Assembly: GCA_002398405.1 (NCBI GenBank) | Contig: DGYN01000147.1 | Coordinates: 1-14,080, forward strand | DNA: 14,080 bases | Reading direction: 5' to 3' | From: Caulobacteraceae bacterium UBA5005 | GTDB lineage: Bacteria > Pseudomonadota > Alphaproteobacteria > Caulobacterales > Caulobacteraceae | Part shown: positions 5,750 through 12,619 of the stretch, in pieces | Numbering within the stretch: position 1 is the first letter of the stretch | Layout: every line of letters starts with the position of its first letter | Translations under genes and position numbers: made by a program | The notes under the pieces: generated by a model | Database searches by the model: none | Told to the model about the DNA's origin: nothing | The model's input: only the letters and a program-made list of their open reading frames with translations

Positions 5750-7327
5750 CTAATTCCCCCGCCGCGTCTTGCCGGCCCAGTAGGGTTCGCGCAGTTCCCG
5801 GCGCAGGACCTTGCCGGTGGCGTTGCGGGGGAGGGCCGGGACGAAGTCCACGGTCTTGGGGACCTTGAAGCCGGCGATGCGCTGGCGGGCGTAGGCGATG
5901 ATGTCCTCGGCGGAGGGCTCCGTACCCGGCTTGGGGGTGACAACCGCCTTGACCGCTTCGCCCCAGGTCTCGTCGGGAACGCCGATGACGGCGACCTCGG
6001 CAACGTGGGGATGGCCGTAGATCGCGTTCTCCACCTCGGCCGGATAGACGTTTTCGCCGCCGGTCTTGATCATGTCCTTCACCCGGTCGTGCAGGAACAG
6101 ATAGCCGTCCTCGTCCAGGTATCCGGCGTCGCCCGAGCGAAGCCAGCCGTCAGCGTCGATCGTCTCGGCCGTGGCCTCGGGTTTTCCCCAGTAGCCCTGC
6201 ATGTTGGTGATCGAGCGGATGGCGATCTCGCCCACGGCGCCGGAGGGAAGGGTCTCGCCGGCCTCGCCCATGATCTTGATCTCGACGCCGGGAAGCGGCT
6301 TTCCCGCCGCGGCCATGCGGGCGTTGCCGGCGGGGTCGTGGTCCTCCGGCGGCAGATAGACCACAGCCCCGCAGGTCTCGGTCATGCCGTACATCTGCAC
6401 AAAGCCGCAGCCGAAGACGTCCATGCATTCCTGCAGGAGGGCCAGCGGGATGGGCGTTGCGCCATAGACGATGAAGGCAAGGCAGCTGTAGTCGACCGCG
6501 CGGGCGTCCGGCTGGCGGATGACCATCTGGAGGGCCGGCGGCACCATGAACAGCTTGCTGATCCGGTGCTCGGCGATGATCCCCGGGATGGCGGCCGGGT
6601 TGAATTCGCGGACCACGTAATTGCGGGCCCCGTAGGTCAGGCCCACGATCCCCCAGCCGGCCCCGCCGATATGGGCCACGGGCATGGCGATCAGGCTGAC
6701 ATCGTCCGCCGTCCAGGTGTTCCAGTCAAAGCCCGCCTTGTCCCACTCGCGCCAGCCGCCGCGCATGTTCAGATGGGTCAGGAGCGCGCCCTTGGGATGG
6801 CCGGTGGTGCCGGAGGTATAGAGCTGAAACGCGACGTCCTGCTCGTCGACCGGAAGGTTGGGGTCGGCGTCGCTCGACGCATCGCGCCAGGTTTCGAACA
6901 AGGGCCAGCCATCGTCGCCCGGCTCCATGGCGATGATCTGGAGATCGGGGTCCTCGGCGGCGATCGCGCGGGCGTGGGCGGTGACTTCCGGCCCGACGAA
7001 CAGCATCCTGGCCTTGGCGTCGCGAACGACATAGGCCGCCTCCGGGATGGCCAGGCGCCAGCCGACCGGGGCGGTGATGGCGCCCATCTTGGCCGCGCCG
7101 AACAAAAGCTCGAAGACATGGTCGCTGTTCTTGCCGAGGTAGGCGATGTGGTCGCCCTTCTTCACCCCCGCGGCGATGAGGGCGTTGGCGATCTGGTTCG
7201 TATGCCGGTCGAACTGCGCATAGGTGGTGGTGCGCCCTTCGAACTGGAGGGCGATGGCGTCCGGCCGCACCCGGTTGTGGTGACGCGGAACGTCGGCGAG
7301 GGTCGCGATATCGGCGACGTCTTCCAC
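5750..7327 (-). CDS. Acyl-CoA synthetase (AMP-forming, FadD/LvaE-like)
   Basis: A 525-aa member of the ANL adenylating superfamily that activates a carboxylic acid with ATP and CoA. Motifs in order: YTSGTTGHPKG (170-180, phosphate loop), YGMTET (313-318), GWLRSGDAGYLDEDGY (394-409) with D400, the hinge region HDRVKDMIKTGGENVYPAEVE (413-433), and the catalytic lysine K506 in RNATGK. An upstream ATG in the same frame (7510) only runs back through the preceding gene. GTG 7327 is chosen because AGGAAA sits just before it, overlapping the upstream TAG, and because it leaves a normal N-terminus. The stop of the secreted-protein gene is 7 bp upstream. In context it would make the CoA thioester used by the kinase and acyl-CoA dehydrogenase. 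The substrate cannot be told from sequence. Confidence 0.92.
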   Translation of the reverse strand: MEDVADIATLADVPRHHNRVRPDAIALQFEGRTTTYAQFDRHTNQIANALIAAGVKKGDHIAYLGKNSDHVFELLFGAAKMGAITAPVGWRLAIPEAAYVVRDAKARMLFVGPEVTAHARAIAAEDPDLQIIAMEPGDDGWPLFETWRDASSDADPNLPVDEQDVAFQLYTSGTTGHPKGALLTHLNMRGGWREWDKAGFDWNTWTADDVSLIAMPVAHIGGAGWGIVGLTYGARNYVVREFNPAAIPGIIAEHRISKLFMVPPALQMVIRQPDARAVDYSCLAFIVYGATPIPLALLQECMDVFGCGFVQMYGMTETCGAVVYLPPEDHDPAGNARMAAAGKPLPGVEIKIMGEAGETLPSGAVGEIAIRSITNMQGYWGKPEATAETIDADGWLRSGDAGYLDEDGYLFLHDRVKDMIKTGGENVYPAEVENAIYGHPHVAEVAVIGVPDETWGEAVKAVVTPKPGTEPSAEDIIAYARQRIAGFKVPKTVDFVPALPRNATGKVLRRELREPYWAGKTRRGN

Positions 7328-7334
7328 GGGTTTC

Positions 7335-8402
7335 CTAGCGTCCGGCGCCGGCCGCCGCGGCCGCGACGCGCTCTTCCTCGCGGGCCCCGGCCAGGATGCC
7401 TTCAAGCGCGTAGTTGCCCTCGTGGCAGGCGTATTCCTGGACCATGCCGTTGAGCGCCGCGAACTCGTACTCGCCGCCCCAGGGCGCATCCCAGACGTCG
7501 GCGTCTTCAACCGTGTATGCGTAGTGGAGGCGGTTGCCGGGCCGGCGGGTGAAGCGCTCGGTGACCTTCAGCTTCTGCCAGGCGCCCTGATAGGCCTGGT
7601 TCTCGGGGATGTTGGTGGTTTCGACCACAAGGGTGTCGCCCTCGTACCAGCCGATGGAATCGCCGAACCAGGGGCGGACGCCGTCGGTGCGGTGCTTGGC
7701 GTTCAGGGGGATGACACGGGTGTCGTGGACCATCTCGACGTTGATGACGACGTGGTCCTTGGCCTGAACGATCTGATAGCTGTTGTTGTAGAAGCCGTTG
7801 GCCATCATCGGCGGCGGGCCGTTGCGGCCGAACGAGGCGATGCAGCGGTCGCCGAGCGAACGCGCCTCCGGGTTGGCGGCGGCCGCGCCGGCGCCGCCGG
7901 GCAGGACCGGCCGGCGGATCGCCGGAGCAGTCGATTTCCGGGCCGGGGGGCGGCCGTTGGGGGTGGTGATGATCGAGGTGCGCGGCTCGCCGTTGACCCG
8001 CATGACGTGGTCGCCGGTGTCCAGCCAGCCGCGGTCGTAGCCGCCGGTCGCGCCGCCCGCGGCGATGTACTGCGGCTTGTTGAAGGCTGAGTCAGCGGCG
8101 GGCAGTTCCCCGCCCACCTTGAAGGTCCCTTTGTTGGGGTCGGTGGAGCGGTTGCCTTCCTCGATTTCCTTGACGACCTCGCCCTCCATCTGGGCGACCT
8201 CGGCGGGGGTCAGGACGCGGCGCTCGCCCATGGCCGTGGGACGCAATTCCGGGGTCAGGCTGGCGTTAGTCCAGTAGCCGCCGATGTCGGGCGCGCCGAA
8301 GGACAGACGCGGGGCCTTGTAGGCGGTTTGGGCCTGGACGCTCACGGCGCCCGCGGAGGCCATAAGCAGGCCGGCAAAGCCCACGGCGAGATGACGGTTC
8401 AT
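7335..8402 (-). CDS. Secreted protein of unknown function, first gene of the operon
   Basis: A 355-aa exported protein. ATG 8402 is preferred over the longer frame because it gives a clear Sec signal peptide (basic MNRH, hydrophobic core to about residue 20, VQAQ cleavage region near 22-25) and has GGAGA nine bases upstream; the extension runs antisense across the neighbouring promoter and gene. The mature part is rich in Trp, Tyr and Gly, with DIGGYW (39-44), LGDRC (184-188, hydrophobic follow-up) and RPWFGDSIGWYEGDTLVVETTN (243-264) as its most family-like stretch. I recall proteins with a similar W-x-GDTLVV-T-N motif annotated only as hypothetical in Sphingomonads and Acidobacteria. Two cysteines (C187, C326) remain in the mature protein and could form a disulfide. 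The function is not known. Seven bp before the acyl-CoA synthetase start, it may bind or process the substrate outside the cytoplasm. Confidence 0.82.
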   Translation of the reverse strand: MNRHLAVGFAGLLMASAGAVSVQAQTAYKAPRLSFGAPDIGGYWTNASLTPELRPTAMGERRVLTPAEVAQMEGEVVKEIEEGNRSTDPNKGTFKVGGELPAADSAFNKPQYIAAGGATGGYDRGWLDTGDHVMRVNGEPRTSIITTPNGRPPARKSTAPAIRRPVLPGGAGAAAANPEARSLGDRCIASFGRNGPPPMMANGFYNNSYQIVQAKDHVVINVEMVHDTRVIPLNAKHRTDGVRPWFGDSIGWYEGDTLVVETTNIPENQAYQGAWQKLKVTERFTRRPGNRLHYAYTVEDADVWDAPWGGEYEFAALNGMVQEYACHEGNYALEGILAGAREEERVAAAAAGAGR

Positions 8403-8568
8403 AAGCCTGTTCTCCAGGGCAATCGATTGCTTCATCAAACCACGTTTGGCGCCGCCGAAGAAGAGGACAGGGGCGGCCCGGTCAGCCTTGACTATGGAGC
8501 CAACGGGGCCCCAGTTCGTTGTCCAGAGGGCGACGAAGCTCGCCGGATCGCTGGGAGGCGAACACTCA

Positions 8569-8817
8569 ATGGCAAATATGGGCATTATCGGCTGGGTCGT
8601 GATCGGCATTCTGGCCGGCTGGATCGCCGAGAAGGTGATGAAGCGCAGCCACGGCCTGGTCACCAATCTGATCGTCGGCGTGCTTGGAGCCCTGTTGGGC
8701 GGCTTCATCGCCGGGCAGTTGGGCTATGGGACCGATAGCCTGGTGATCAGCCTTTTGATCGCCGCCGGTGGGGCGATCCTGCTCCTGGCCGTGCTGAGCC
8801 TTTTCAAGAAGCGCTAG
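8569..8817 (+). CDS. GlsB/YeaQ/YmgE family small membrane protein
   Basis: An 82-aa, very hydrophobic, glycine-rich inner-membrane protein with three likely membrane segments (about residues 4-20, 31-51 and 57-78) and a basic tail FKKR. The pattern G-x-I-A-G-W-I-A-x-K, then a G-x-x-G-A-x-x-G-G-x-x segment, is that of the transglycosylase-associated (GlsB/YeaQ/YmgE) family, small stress-associated proteins without a defined enzymatic role. ATG 8569 is preferred because GGGAGG lies ten bases upstream; the open frame extends further upstream without family features. It is divergent from the secreted-protein gene and converges on the small lipoprotein gene, with a shared hairpin between. Confidence 0.88.
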   Translation: MANMGIIGWVVIGILAGWIAEKVMKRSHGLVTNLIVGVLGALLGGFIAGQLGYGTDSLVISLLIAAGGAILLLAVLSLFKKR

Positions 8818-8823
8818 GCAAAA

Positions 8824-8849
8824 GCGCGAGGCGGGGGACCGCCTCGCGC
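8824..8849. terminator. Bidirectional hairpin terminator between convergent genes
   Basis: GCGCGAGGCGG, loop GGGA, CCGCCTCGCGC: a perfect 11-bp GC stem, six bases past the GlsB stop and nine bases past the lipoprotein stop. The flanks AAA and GCTTT give short A/T stretches on either side, so it can serve both strands, although the T-runs are short. Confidence 0.8.
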
Positions 8850-8858
8850 CGCTTTGGC

Positions 8859-9116
8859 CTAATGGGCCTTGTCTTCGATGGCTTCCGCCTTGGCGTCGGC
8901 CTGCTTTTCGACCGCGTCGGCCTTCTCGTTCAGCGCTTTTTCCGTCGCCTCGTCAGAGGTCTGTGACGCCTGTCTTTCGAGGGCGTCAGCCTGCGCCTCG
9001 CCCGCGGCTTCCACGGCGTCGGCCTTGGTGTCCGCGGCGTCTTCTTCCGGGCTGCCGCAGGCGGTGAGGGCCAGGGCGCCGGCGAAGGCGGCGGCGATGG
9101 TGGTAAGTTTAAGCAT
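8859..9116 (-). CDS. Small Ala/Glu/Lys-rich lipoprotein
   Basis: An 85-aa lipoprotein precursor. Residues 1-19 form a lipoprotein signal ending LTAC with the lipidated Cys at 20, followed by GS, which does not suggest inner-membrane retention. The mature 65 residues are almost all A, E, D, K, Q and T, with repeats of the form KADAVE (KADAVEAAGEAQADALE, EKADAVEKQADAKAEAIE), predicting one long amphipathic helix or coiled coil in the periplasm. ATG 9116 is chosen because AAGGAG lies six bases upstream; a longer frame to 9143 lacks the signal layout. I know of similar alanine-rich lipoproteins in Caulobacterales, function unknown. The start region folds into a hairpin and an EcfG-like promoter may lie upstream, which would fit an envelope-stress role. 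Confidence 0.85.
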   Translation of the reverse strand: MLKLTTIAAAFAGALALTACGSPEEDAADTKADAVEAAGEAQADALERQASQTSDEATEKALNEKADAVEKQADAKAEAIEDKAH

Positions 9117-9139
9117 GACGTCTCCTTTTGATGACGTCA
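9116..9139 (-). promoter_or_regulatory. Translation-start hairpin of the small lipoprotein mRNA
   Basis: On the coding strand TGACGTC (9139-9133) is followed by a 10-base loop ATCAAAAGGA and then GACGTCA (9122-9116), giving a 7-bp stem. The Shine-Dalgarno AAGGAG is in the loop and the A of the ATG is in the second arm. The same bases form TGACGTCA, an 8-bp palindrome, and a second near copy, so a DNA operator is also possible. Confidence 0.45.
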
Positions 9140-9143
9140 GCAC

Positions 9144-9169
9144 AAGCGCGGCAATGGCGAGGTGGTTCC
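9144..9169 (-). promoter_or_regulatory. Candidate EcfG/SigT general-stress promoter
   Basis: On the minus strand GGAAC (9169-9165) is followed after exactly 16 bases by CGCTT (9148-9144). The alphaproteobacterial EcfG consensus is GGAAC-N16/17-CGTT, so this has one mismatch in the -10. It lies between the SDR stop and the lipoprotein ATG, 28 bp upstream of the start. Confidence 0.3.
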
Positions 9170-9179
9170 TTCGAGGCCC

Positions 9180-10022
9180 CTAGCGCTGCGCCGGGGCCCT
9201 CTGTTTTTCCGGCGCTTCTTCCTCGAAATTGGTGCGCCCGCCAGCCGTCATGCCGCCGTCGACGATGATGTCCTGGCAGGTGATGTGGCGGCTCTCATCG
9301 CTGGCCAGGAACAGGGCCGCGGTGGCGATGTCGATGGGAAAGCCTGAGCGCAGCAGGGGCGTCGCCTTGGCGAGGTTGCCCTCCAGCTTGGCCATCTTCT
9401 GATCGACCTTCTCAGCGTCCATCCCCGCGGCGATGTCTGACCCGCCCAGAAAGATCGGCGTCGCTATGGCGCCGGGGGAAATCGCGTTGACCCGGATGCC
9501 GTGCTTGCCCAACGCCACGCCGGCGATGTGGCCCGCGTGGACGACCCCCGCCTTGGCGATGGAATAAAGATAGCCGCCCATGTGGCTGCGGTAGGCGGCC
9601 ACCGAGGCATTGTTGATGATCGACCCGCCGCCCTGGGCCTGCATATAGGGCGCGGCGTAACGGATGCCGAAGAGAACGCTGCCCAGGAGCAGGTTCATGG
9701 CGTCGTCGAAGTCTGCCTGGGTGATGCTGTCGGCCGCGCCCCCGGTCCGCCCGCCGGCGTTGTTGAACAGGCAGTCGATGCGGCCGAACCTGGCGACGCA
9801 CTCATCGATGGAGGCCTTCACTTCCTGTTCGTTGCGCACGTCGGCGCGGAAGAACCGGGCGTTCGCGCCCAGCGCCTTTTCCATCTCCGCGCCCTTGGCC
9901 TCATTGCGCCCGGTGAACAGGACCTTGGCCCCTTCGGCGACGAACAGCTCCACCGTCGCCTCGCCGATGCCGCTGGTGCCGCCGGTGATGAGCGCGACTT
10001 TGCCGTCAAGGCGATGGGGCAT
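9180..10022 (-). CDS. Short-chain dehydrogenase/reductase (SDR family oxidoreductase)
   Basis: A 280-aa classical SDR, a cytosolic NAD(P)H-dependent oxidoreductase acting on alcohols or ketones. Features: the TGGTSGIG nucleotide loop (13-20), NNAG (87-90), and the catalytic set N110, S140, Y153, K157 (YSIAK), then NAISPG (179-184). The segment after the second strand is FTGRN with no acidic residue, which favours NADP(H) over NAD(H). The C-terminus carries an extra polar tail after the usual DGGMTAGG end. ATG 10022 has GGAGA nine bases upstream. It is not clearly in the catabolic operon: the lipoprotein and GlsB genes intervene. An SDR (LvaD) reduces the 4-keto group in the levulinate pathway, so a link is possible but unproven. 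Confidence 0.9.
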   Translation of the reverse strand: MPHRLDGKVALITGGTSGIGEATVELFVAEGAKVLFTGRNEAKGAEMEKALGANARFFRADVRNEQEVKASIDECVARFGRIDCLFNNAGGRTGGAADSITQADFDDAMNLLLGSVLFGIRYAAPYMQAQGGGSIINNASVAAYRSHMGGYLYSIAKAGVVHAGHIAGVALGKHGIRVNAISPGAIATPIFLGGSDIAAGMDAEKVDQKMAKLEGNLAKATPLLRSGFPIDIATAALFLASDESRHITCQDIIVDGGMTAGGRTNFEEEAPEKQRAPAQR

Positions 10023-10178
10023 GGGGATTTCTCCGGATCCTGAAAGCGTGATCGCATAGCGCGACAGGGAAGGGGTGTGAACCTTGGCCGCACCCCGCGG
10101 TCATCAACGGTTAACGTTGAAAGGCGCAGCCTCGTCACAGGTTTTTAGTCAGGAGCTAGCTTTAGAAGAGGTTCAGTC
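10023..10178. other. Divergent promoter region, SDR versus DUF6572-like gene
   Basis: This 156-bp gap contains no gene. It holds the SDR leader and, around 10105-10120, CAACGGTTAACGTTG, an A/T-containing near-palindrome standing out in GC-rich sequence; it could be an operator or promoter element. GAAGAGG precedes the ATG at 10179. Confidence 0.4.
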
Positions 10179-10511
10179 ATGTCCGTGCGCGATGTCGACA
10201 TCGTCGACTATGTCTATCTGGAAGACGACACACAGACCCCGGTCCTGGTGGTGTCCGACCCTATGACATGGAAGCCGCCCGAGGATGAGGACCACCTCGA
10301 GCTCCTCCGCGAGAAGCTGAACAGCCAGATCGCCTTTGTGGATTCCGGCCAGATCTCCTCGATCTGGACGCCCTATGACGGCGGCATCGTGCGGGTCGAG
10401 GTAGTCGCCCGCCATGCCCTGACCGAGGCGGCGCGGGAGTTCTACGCGGCGGCGGCGCGGATCATGCGGCGCTCGAACATGGACCTGCAATTCCGCCTCT
10501 GCGACGCGTAG
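10179..10511 (+). CDS. DUF6572-like protein
   Basis: A 110-aa acidic cytosolic protein. It begins with VRDVDIVDYVYLEDD, followed by a strand pair (PVLVVSDPMTW), a helix (DEDHLELLREKLNSQIAFVDSG, residues about 37-58) and a beta strand (GGIVRVEVVARHAL), then a C-terminal helix. The sequence of conserved features, I-D, SDP-x-x-W, HL-x-LL-x-EKLN-x-x-x-AFV-x-SG, matches my memory of DUF6572, a family without known function. No signal peptide or membrane segment. The ATG has GAAGAGG about ten bases upstream. It is followed 70 bp later, same strand, by the DUF3617-type lipoprotein gene, probably with its own promoter. Confidence 0.75.
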   Translation: MSVRDVDIVDYVYLEDDTQTPVLVVSDPMTWKPPEDEDHLELLREKLNSQIAFVDSGQISSIWTPYDGGIVRVEVVARHALTEAAREFYAAAARIMRRSNMDLQFRLCDA

Positions 10512-10581
10512 CGGGTAGACCCTAAAACACAACCTTAAGGGCTTTGCCGTATCGGGGATGGATCACAGCAAAGGTTGATCC

Positions 10582-11064
10582 ATGCGCCCGCTTTGCCCCC
10601 TCCTGCTGGTCCTGACGCTCAGCGCCTGCGGCCCCCTGGTGAAAGCGGACAAGGCGGAAGATCCCCCGGTCCTGACCAATTTCGCGGAAGGGCAATGGGA
10701 AATCACCCAGACAATCCGCTCTCCCGGCGGACGGCCCCAGACCAAGAAGGACGCTCAGGTTCACACCAAGTGCGTCAAGCCGGAGCGCGCGGCCATGGAG
10801 CCCCAGCAGTTTATTCTCAGCATGACCGGGCAGGACCGTTGCCGGGACGGGGAAGCCCGCCTGAAGGTGGCCAACGGGAGCGTCAGCGGTACGCTCACCT
10901 GCCCGGGATCCTACGACATTCCCGATCACCCCGAACGGATGTCCGGGGCCTACACGAGGGACAGCTACAAGGTGACGATCGAGCTTCCCTTGTACGGCGC
11001 CAAGGTGCGCGTCACCCAGGCCGCCAAACGCATCGGCGACTGCCCGGACAAGCGAAGAACCTAG
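10582..11064 (+). CDS. DUF3617-type lipoprotein
   Basis: A 160-aa lipoprotein precursor with signal peptide MRPLCPLLLVLTLSAC and the lipobox LSAC placing the lipidated Cys at 16. The mature domain fits DUF3617: an early GQWEIT strand (37-42), a central C64, C87 and C107, and a final GDC (C154), with alternating beta strands such as GSVSGTLTC and DSYKVTIELPLYG. Family members are periplasmic or outer-membrane proteins of unknown function, common in Sphingomonads and Caulobacterales. The four mature cysteines besides C16 suggest two disulfides. AAAGG precedes the ATG by eight bases. A long open frame on the opposite strand here has no family features. Confidence 0.85.
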   Translation: MRPLCPLLLVLTLSACGPLVKADKAEDPPVLTNFAEGQWEITQTIRSPGGRPQTKKDAQVHTKCVKPERAAMEPQQFILSMTGQDRCRDGEARLKVANGSVSGTLTCPGSYDIPDHPERMSGAYTRDSYKVTIELPLYGAKVRVTQAAKRIGDCPDKRRT

Positions 11065-11203
11065 GCTGACTGCCCGCCAATCGGGCGCCGGGCGATTCCG
11101 GAACGGGCAACCGAAGCTGAGCCTCACGAAACCCTTAGCGGGTAAGGACAAAATGACATGCGACTGTGCTCTTGTCGCCCGAGTGGACGGGTGGAGTTGA
11201 GTC
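11065..11203 (+). other. Intergenic region with weak hairpin, upstream of chemoreceptor
   Basis: This 139-bp gap holds GCCCG-CCAAT-CGGGC (11072-11086), a 5-bp stem just after the lipoprotein stop that may act as a weak terminator, and then the chemoreceptor leader. GGAG sits nine bases before the GTG start. I see no clear sigma consensus. Confidence 0.35.
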
Positions 11204-12619
11204 GTGCTGTCAAAATGGATCGCCAAGCTCGAGGGGAGCGGGTCCGCCAAGGCCAGGATCGCGGCGGCCGAAGCGCGCGCGGCGGCGGCGGAGAGGCGCC
11301 TGCAGTCGGCGCTCGACGCCCTGCCGGAGGGGATCGTGCTTTTGGACGGGGAGGGGCGCTACGTCCTTTGGAACCGGCGCTATGCGGAGATCTATCACCG
11401 CTCGGCGGACCTCTTCCTGGTGGGCCGCCGGATGATGGACGCCCTGAAGATTGGCGTCGAGCGCGGCGACTATCCGGACGCCAAGGGCCGCGAGGCGCAG
11501 TGGCTGGCTGAGCGGGAGAGGCGGTTGAAGAACCCAGGCCCCAGGCACGAACAGCAGATCGCCGACGGCACCTGGCTGATGATCGAGGAGCGGCGCACGC
11601 CGGACGGCGGCGTGGTGGGCCTTCGGGTCGACATCACGGAAATGAAGCGCCAGGCCCTGGAGATCGAACGCGGCTCAGCGCGGCGGGATGAGGTCATGGA
11701 GCGGTTGGGCGAGGGGCTGTCACGGCTGGCGGCCGGAGACCTCGCCTGTTCGATCGCCGAGGCGTTTCCGGACGAATACGAGCGGCTGCGGGCTGATTTT
11801 AACGCCGCGGTGACCAGCCTTGCCCAGACCTGCGGCGACCTGGACGAGCTTTCGGCAAGGGTGATGGACAGCGCGGGCGCGATCTCTGATGGGGCGCGTC
11901 AGCTATCGAGGCGCACCGAGACCCAGGCCGCGACCCTGGAGGAAACCGCCGCCGCCCTGGATCAGCTCACCTCCGCCGTCCTGAGGAACGCCGAGGGCGC
12001 GGGCCGCGCCCGCGACGTGGCGGGGGATGCCTTCGAACTTTCCTCGAAATCAAATGAGATCATCGACGGTTCGGTCGCGGCGATGGCCGAGATCCAGGAC
12101 CTGGCCCATCAGGTGGAGGGCATCACCGAAGTGATCGCCGAGATCGCCTTGCAGACCAAGCTTCTGGCCCTGAACACCAGCATCGAGGCGGCCCACGCGG
12201 GCGCGGCGGGCAAGGGGTTCGCCATCATCGCGGCGGAGGTGCGGAGCCTGGCCGAGAAATCCGCCAAGGCGGCGGGCGACATCAAGGATCTGGTGACCGC
12301 CTCGGCCGTCCGCGTCGATCAGGGCGCGACCCTGGTCAACGGGGCGGGGGCGGCGTTCCGCTCGATCAGGGTCAAGGTCTCGGAGATCCACCGGCTGATC
12401 ATCGACATAGCGTCGTCCGCAGAGGAGCAGGCGGCGAACCTGACCCAGGTGAACCGGGCGGTCCTGGACATGGACCGCATGACCCAACAGAACGCGGCGA
12501 TGGTCGATGAGACCTCGATCGCGACGCAGGACCTGACGCTGGAAGCGACCCGCCTGCGCGAACAGATGGCGCGGTTTTCGGTGGAGGAGGCGGACCTCGC
12601 TTTGCGGCAGGCGGGCTAA
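11204..12619 (+). CDS. Soluble PAS-containing methyl-accepting chemotaxis protein
   Basis: A 471-aa chemoreceptor without membrane segments, so cytoplasmic. An alanine-rich coil (14-33) leads into a PAS domain (about 34-150: ALDALPEGIVLLDGEGRYVLWN at its start, VVGLRVDITEMKR at its end), a HAMP-like linker (about 165-215) and the signalling coiled coil (about 220-460). The hairpin tip reads IALQTKLLALNTSIEAAHAGAAGKGF (314-339) and the return helix SAEEQAANLTQVNRAVLDMDRMTQQNAAMVDE. Relative to E. coli Tsr the tip has K319 for N376, H331 for R388 and A334 for E391, positions used in trimer or CheW contacts. No CheR-binding pentapeptide ends the protein. GTG 11204 is chosen for GGAG upstream and a coil-ready N-terminus. 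Its stop overlaps the convergent hydrolase stop. Ligand unknown; PAS domains often sense redox, light or small molecules. Confidence 0.93.
   Translation: MLSKWIAKLEGSGSAKARIAAAEARAAAAERRLQSALDALPEGIVLLDGEGRYVLWNRRYAEIYHRSADLFLVGRRMMDALKIGVERGDYPDAKGREAQWLAERERRLKNPGPRHEQQIADGTWLMIEERRTPDGGVVGLRVDITEMKRQALEIERGSARRDEVMERLGEGLSRLAAGDLACSIAEAFPDEYERLRADFNAAVTSLAQTCGDLDELSARVMDSAGAISDGARQLSRRTETQAATLEETAAALDQLTSAVLRNAEGAGRARDVAGDAFELSSKSNEIIDGSVAAMAEIQDLAHQVEGITEVIAEIALQTKLLALNTSIEAAHAGAAGKGFAIIAAEVRSLAEKSAKAAGDIKDLVTASAVRVDQGATLVNGAGAAFRSIRVKVSEIHRLIIDIASSAEEQAANLTQVNRAVLDMDRMTQQNAAMVDETSIATQDLTLEATRLREQMARFSVEEADLALRQAG

Noticed and set aside
5705..7453. 582-codon plus-strand open frame
   Set aside because: Antisense to the acyl-CoA synthetase with all its motifs; no recognisable domain.
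8397..8412. GTTC-N8-GTTC near the secreted-protein start, possible LexA box
   Set aside because: The spacer is 8, not 7, and the gene has no link to DNA damage.
8403..8708. N-terminal extension of the secreted-protein gene
   Set aside because: It runs antisense over the GlsB gene and its promoter; ATG 8402 gives a signal peptide and has a ribosome site.
10533..10540. CCTTAAGG palindrome upstream of the DUF3617-type lipoprotein
   Set aside because: Short and without extended symmetry; not distinguishable from chance.
11199..11203. GAGTC (CcrM-type GANTC) site just before the chemoreceptor GTG
   Set aside because: A 5-bp motif occurs often by chance; no pattern of GANTC sites supports cell-cycle control here.
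10522..11250. 242-codon minus-strand open frame
   Set aside because: Opposite the DUF3617-type lipoprotein and its flanks; no domain, and it crosses intergenic sequence on both sides.
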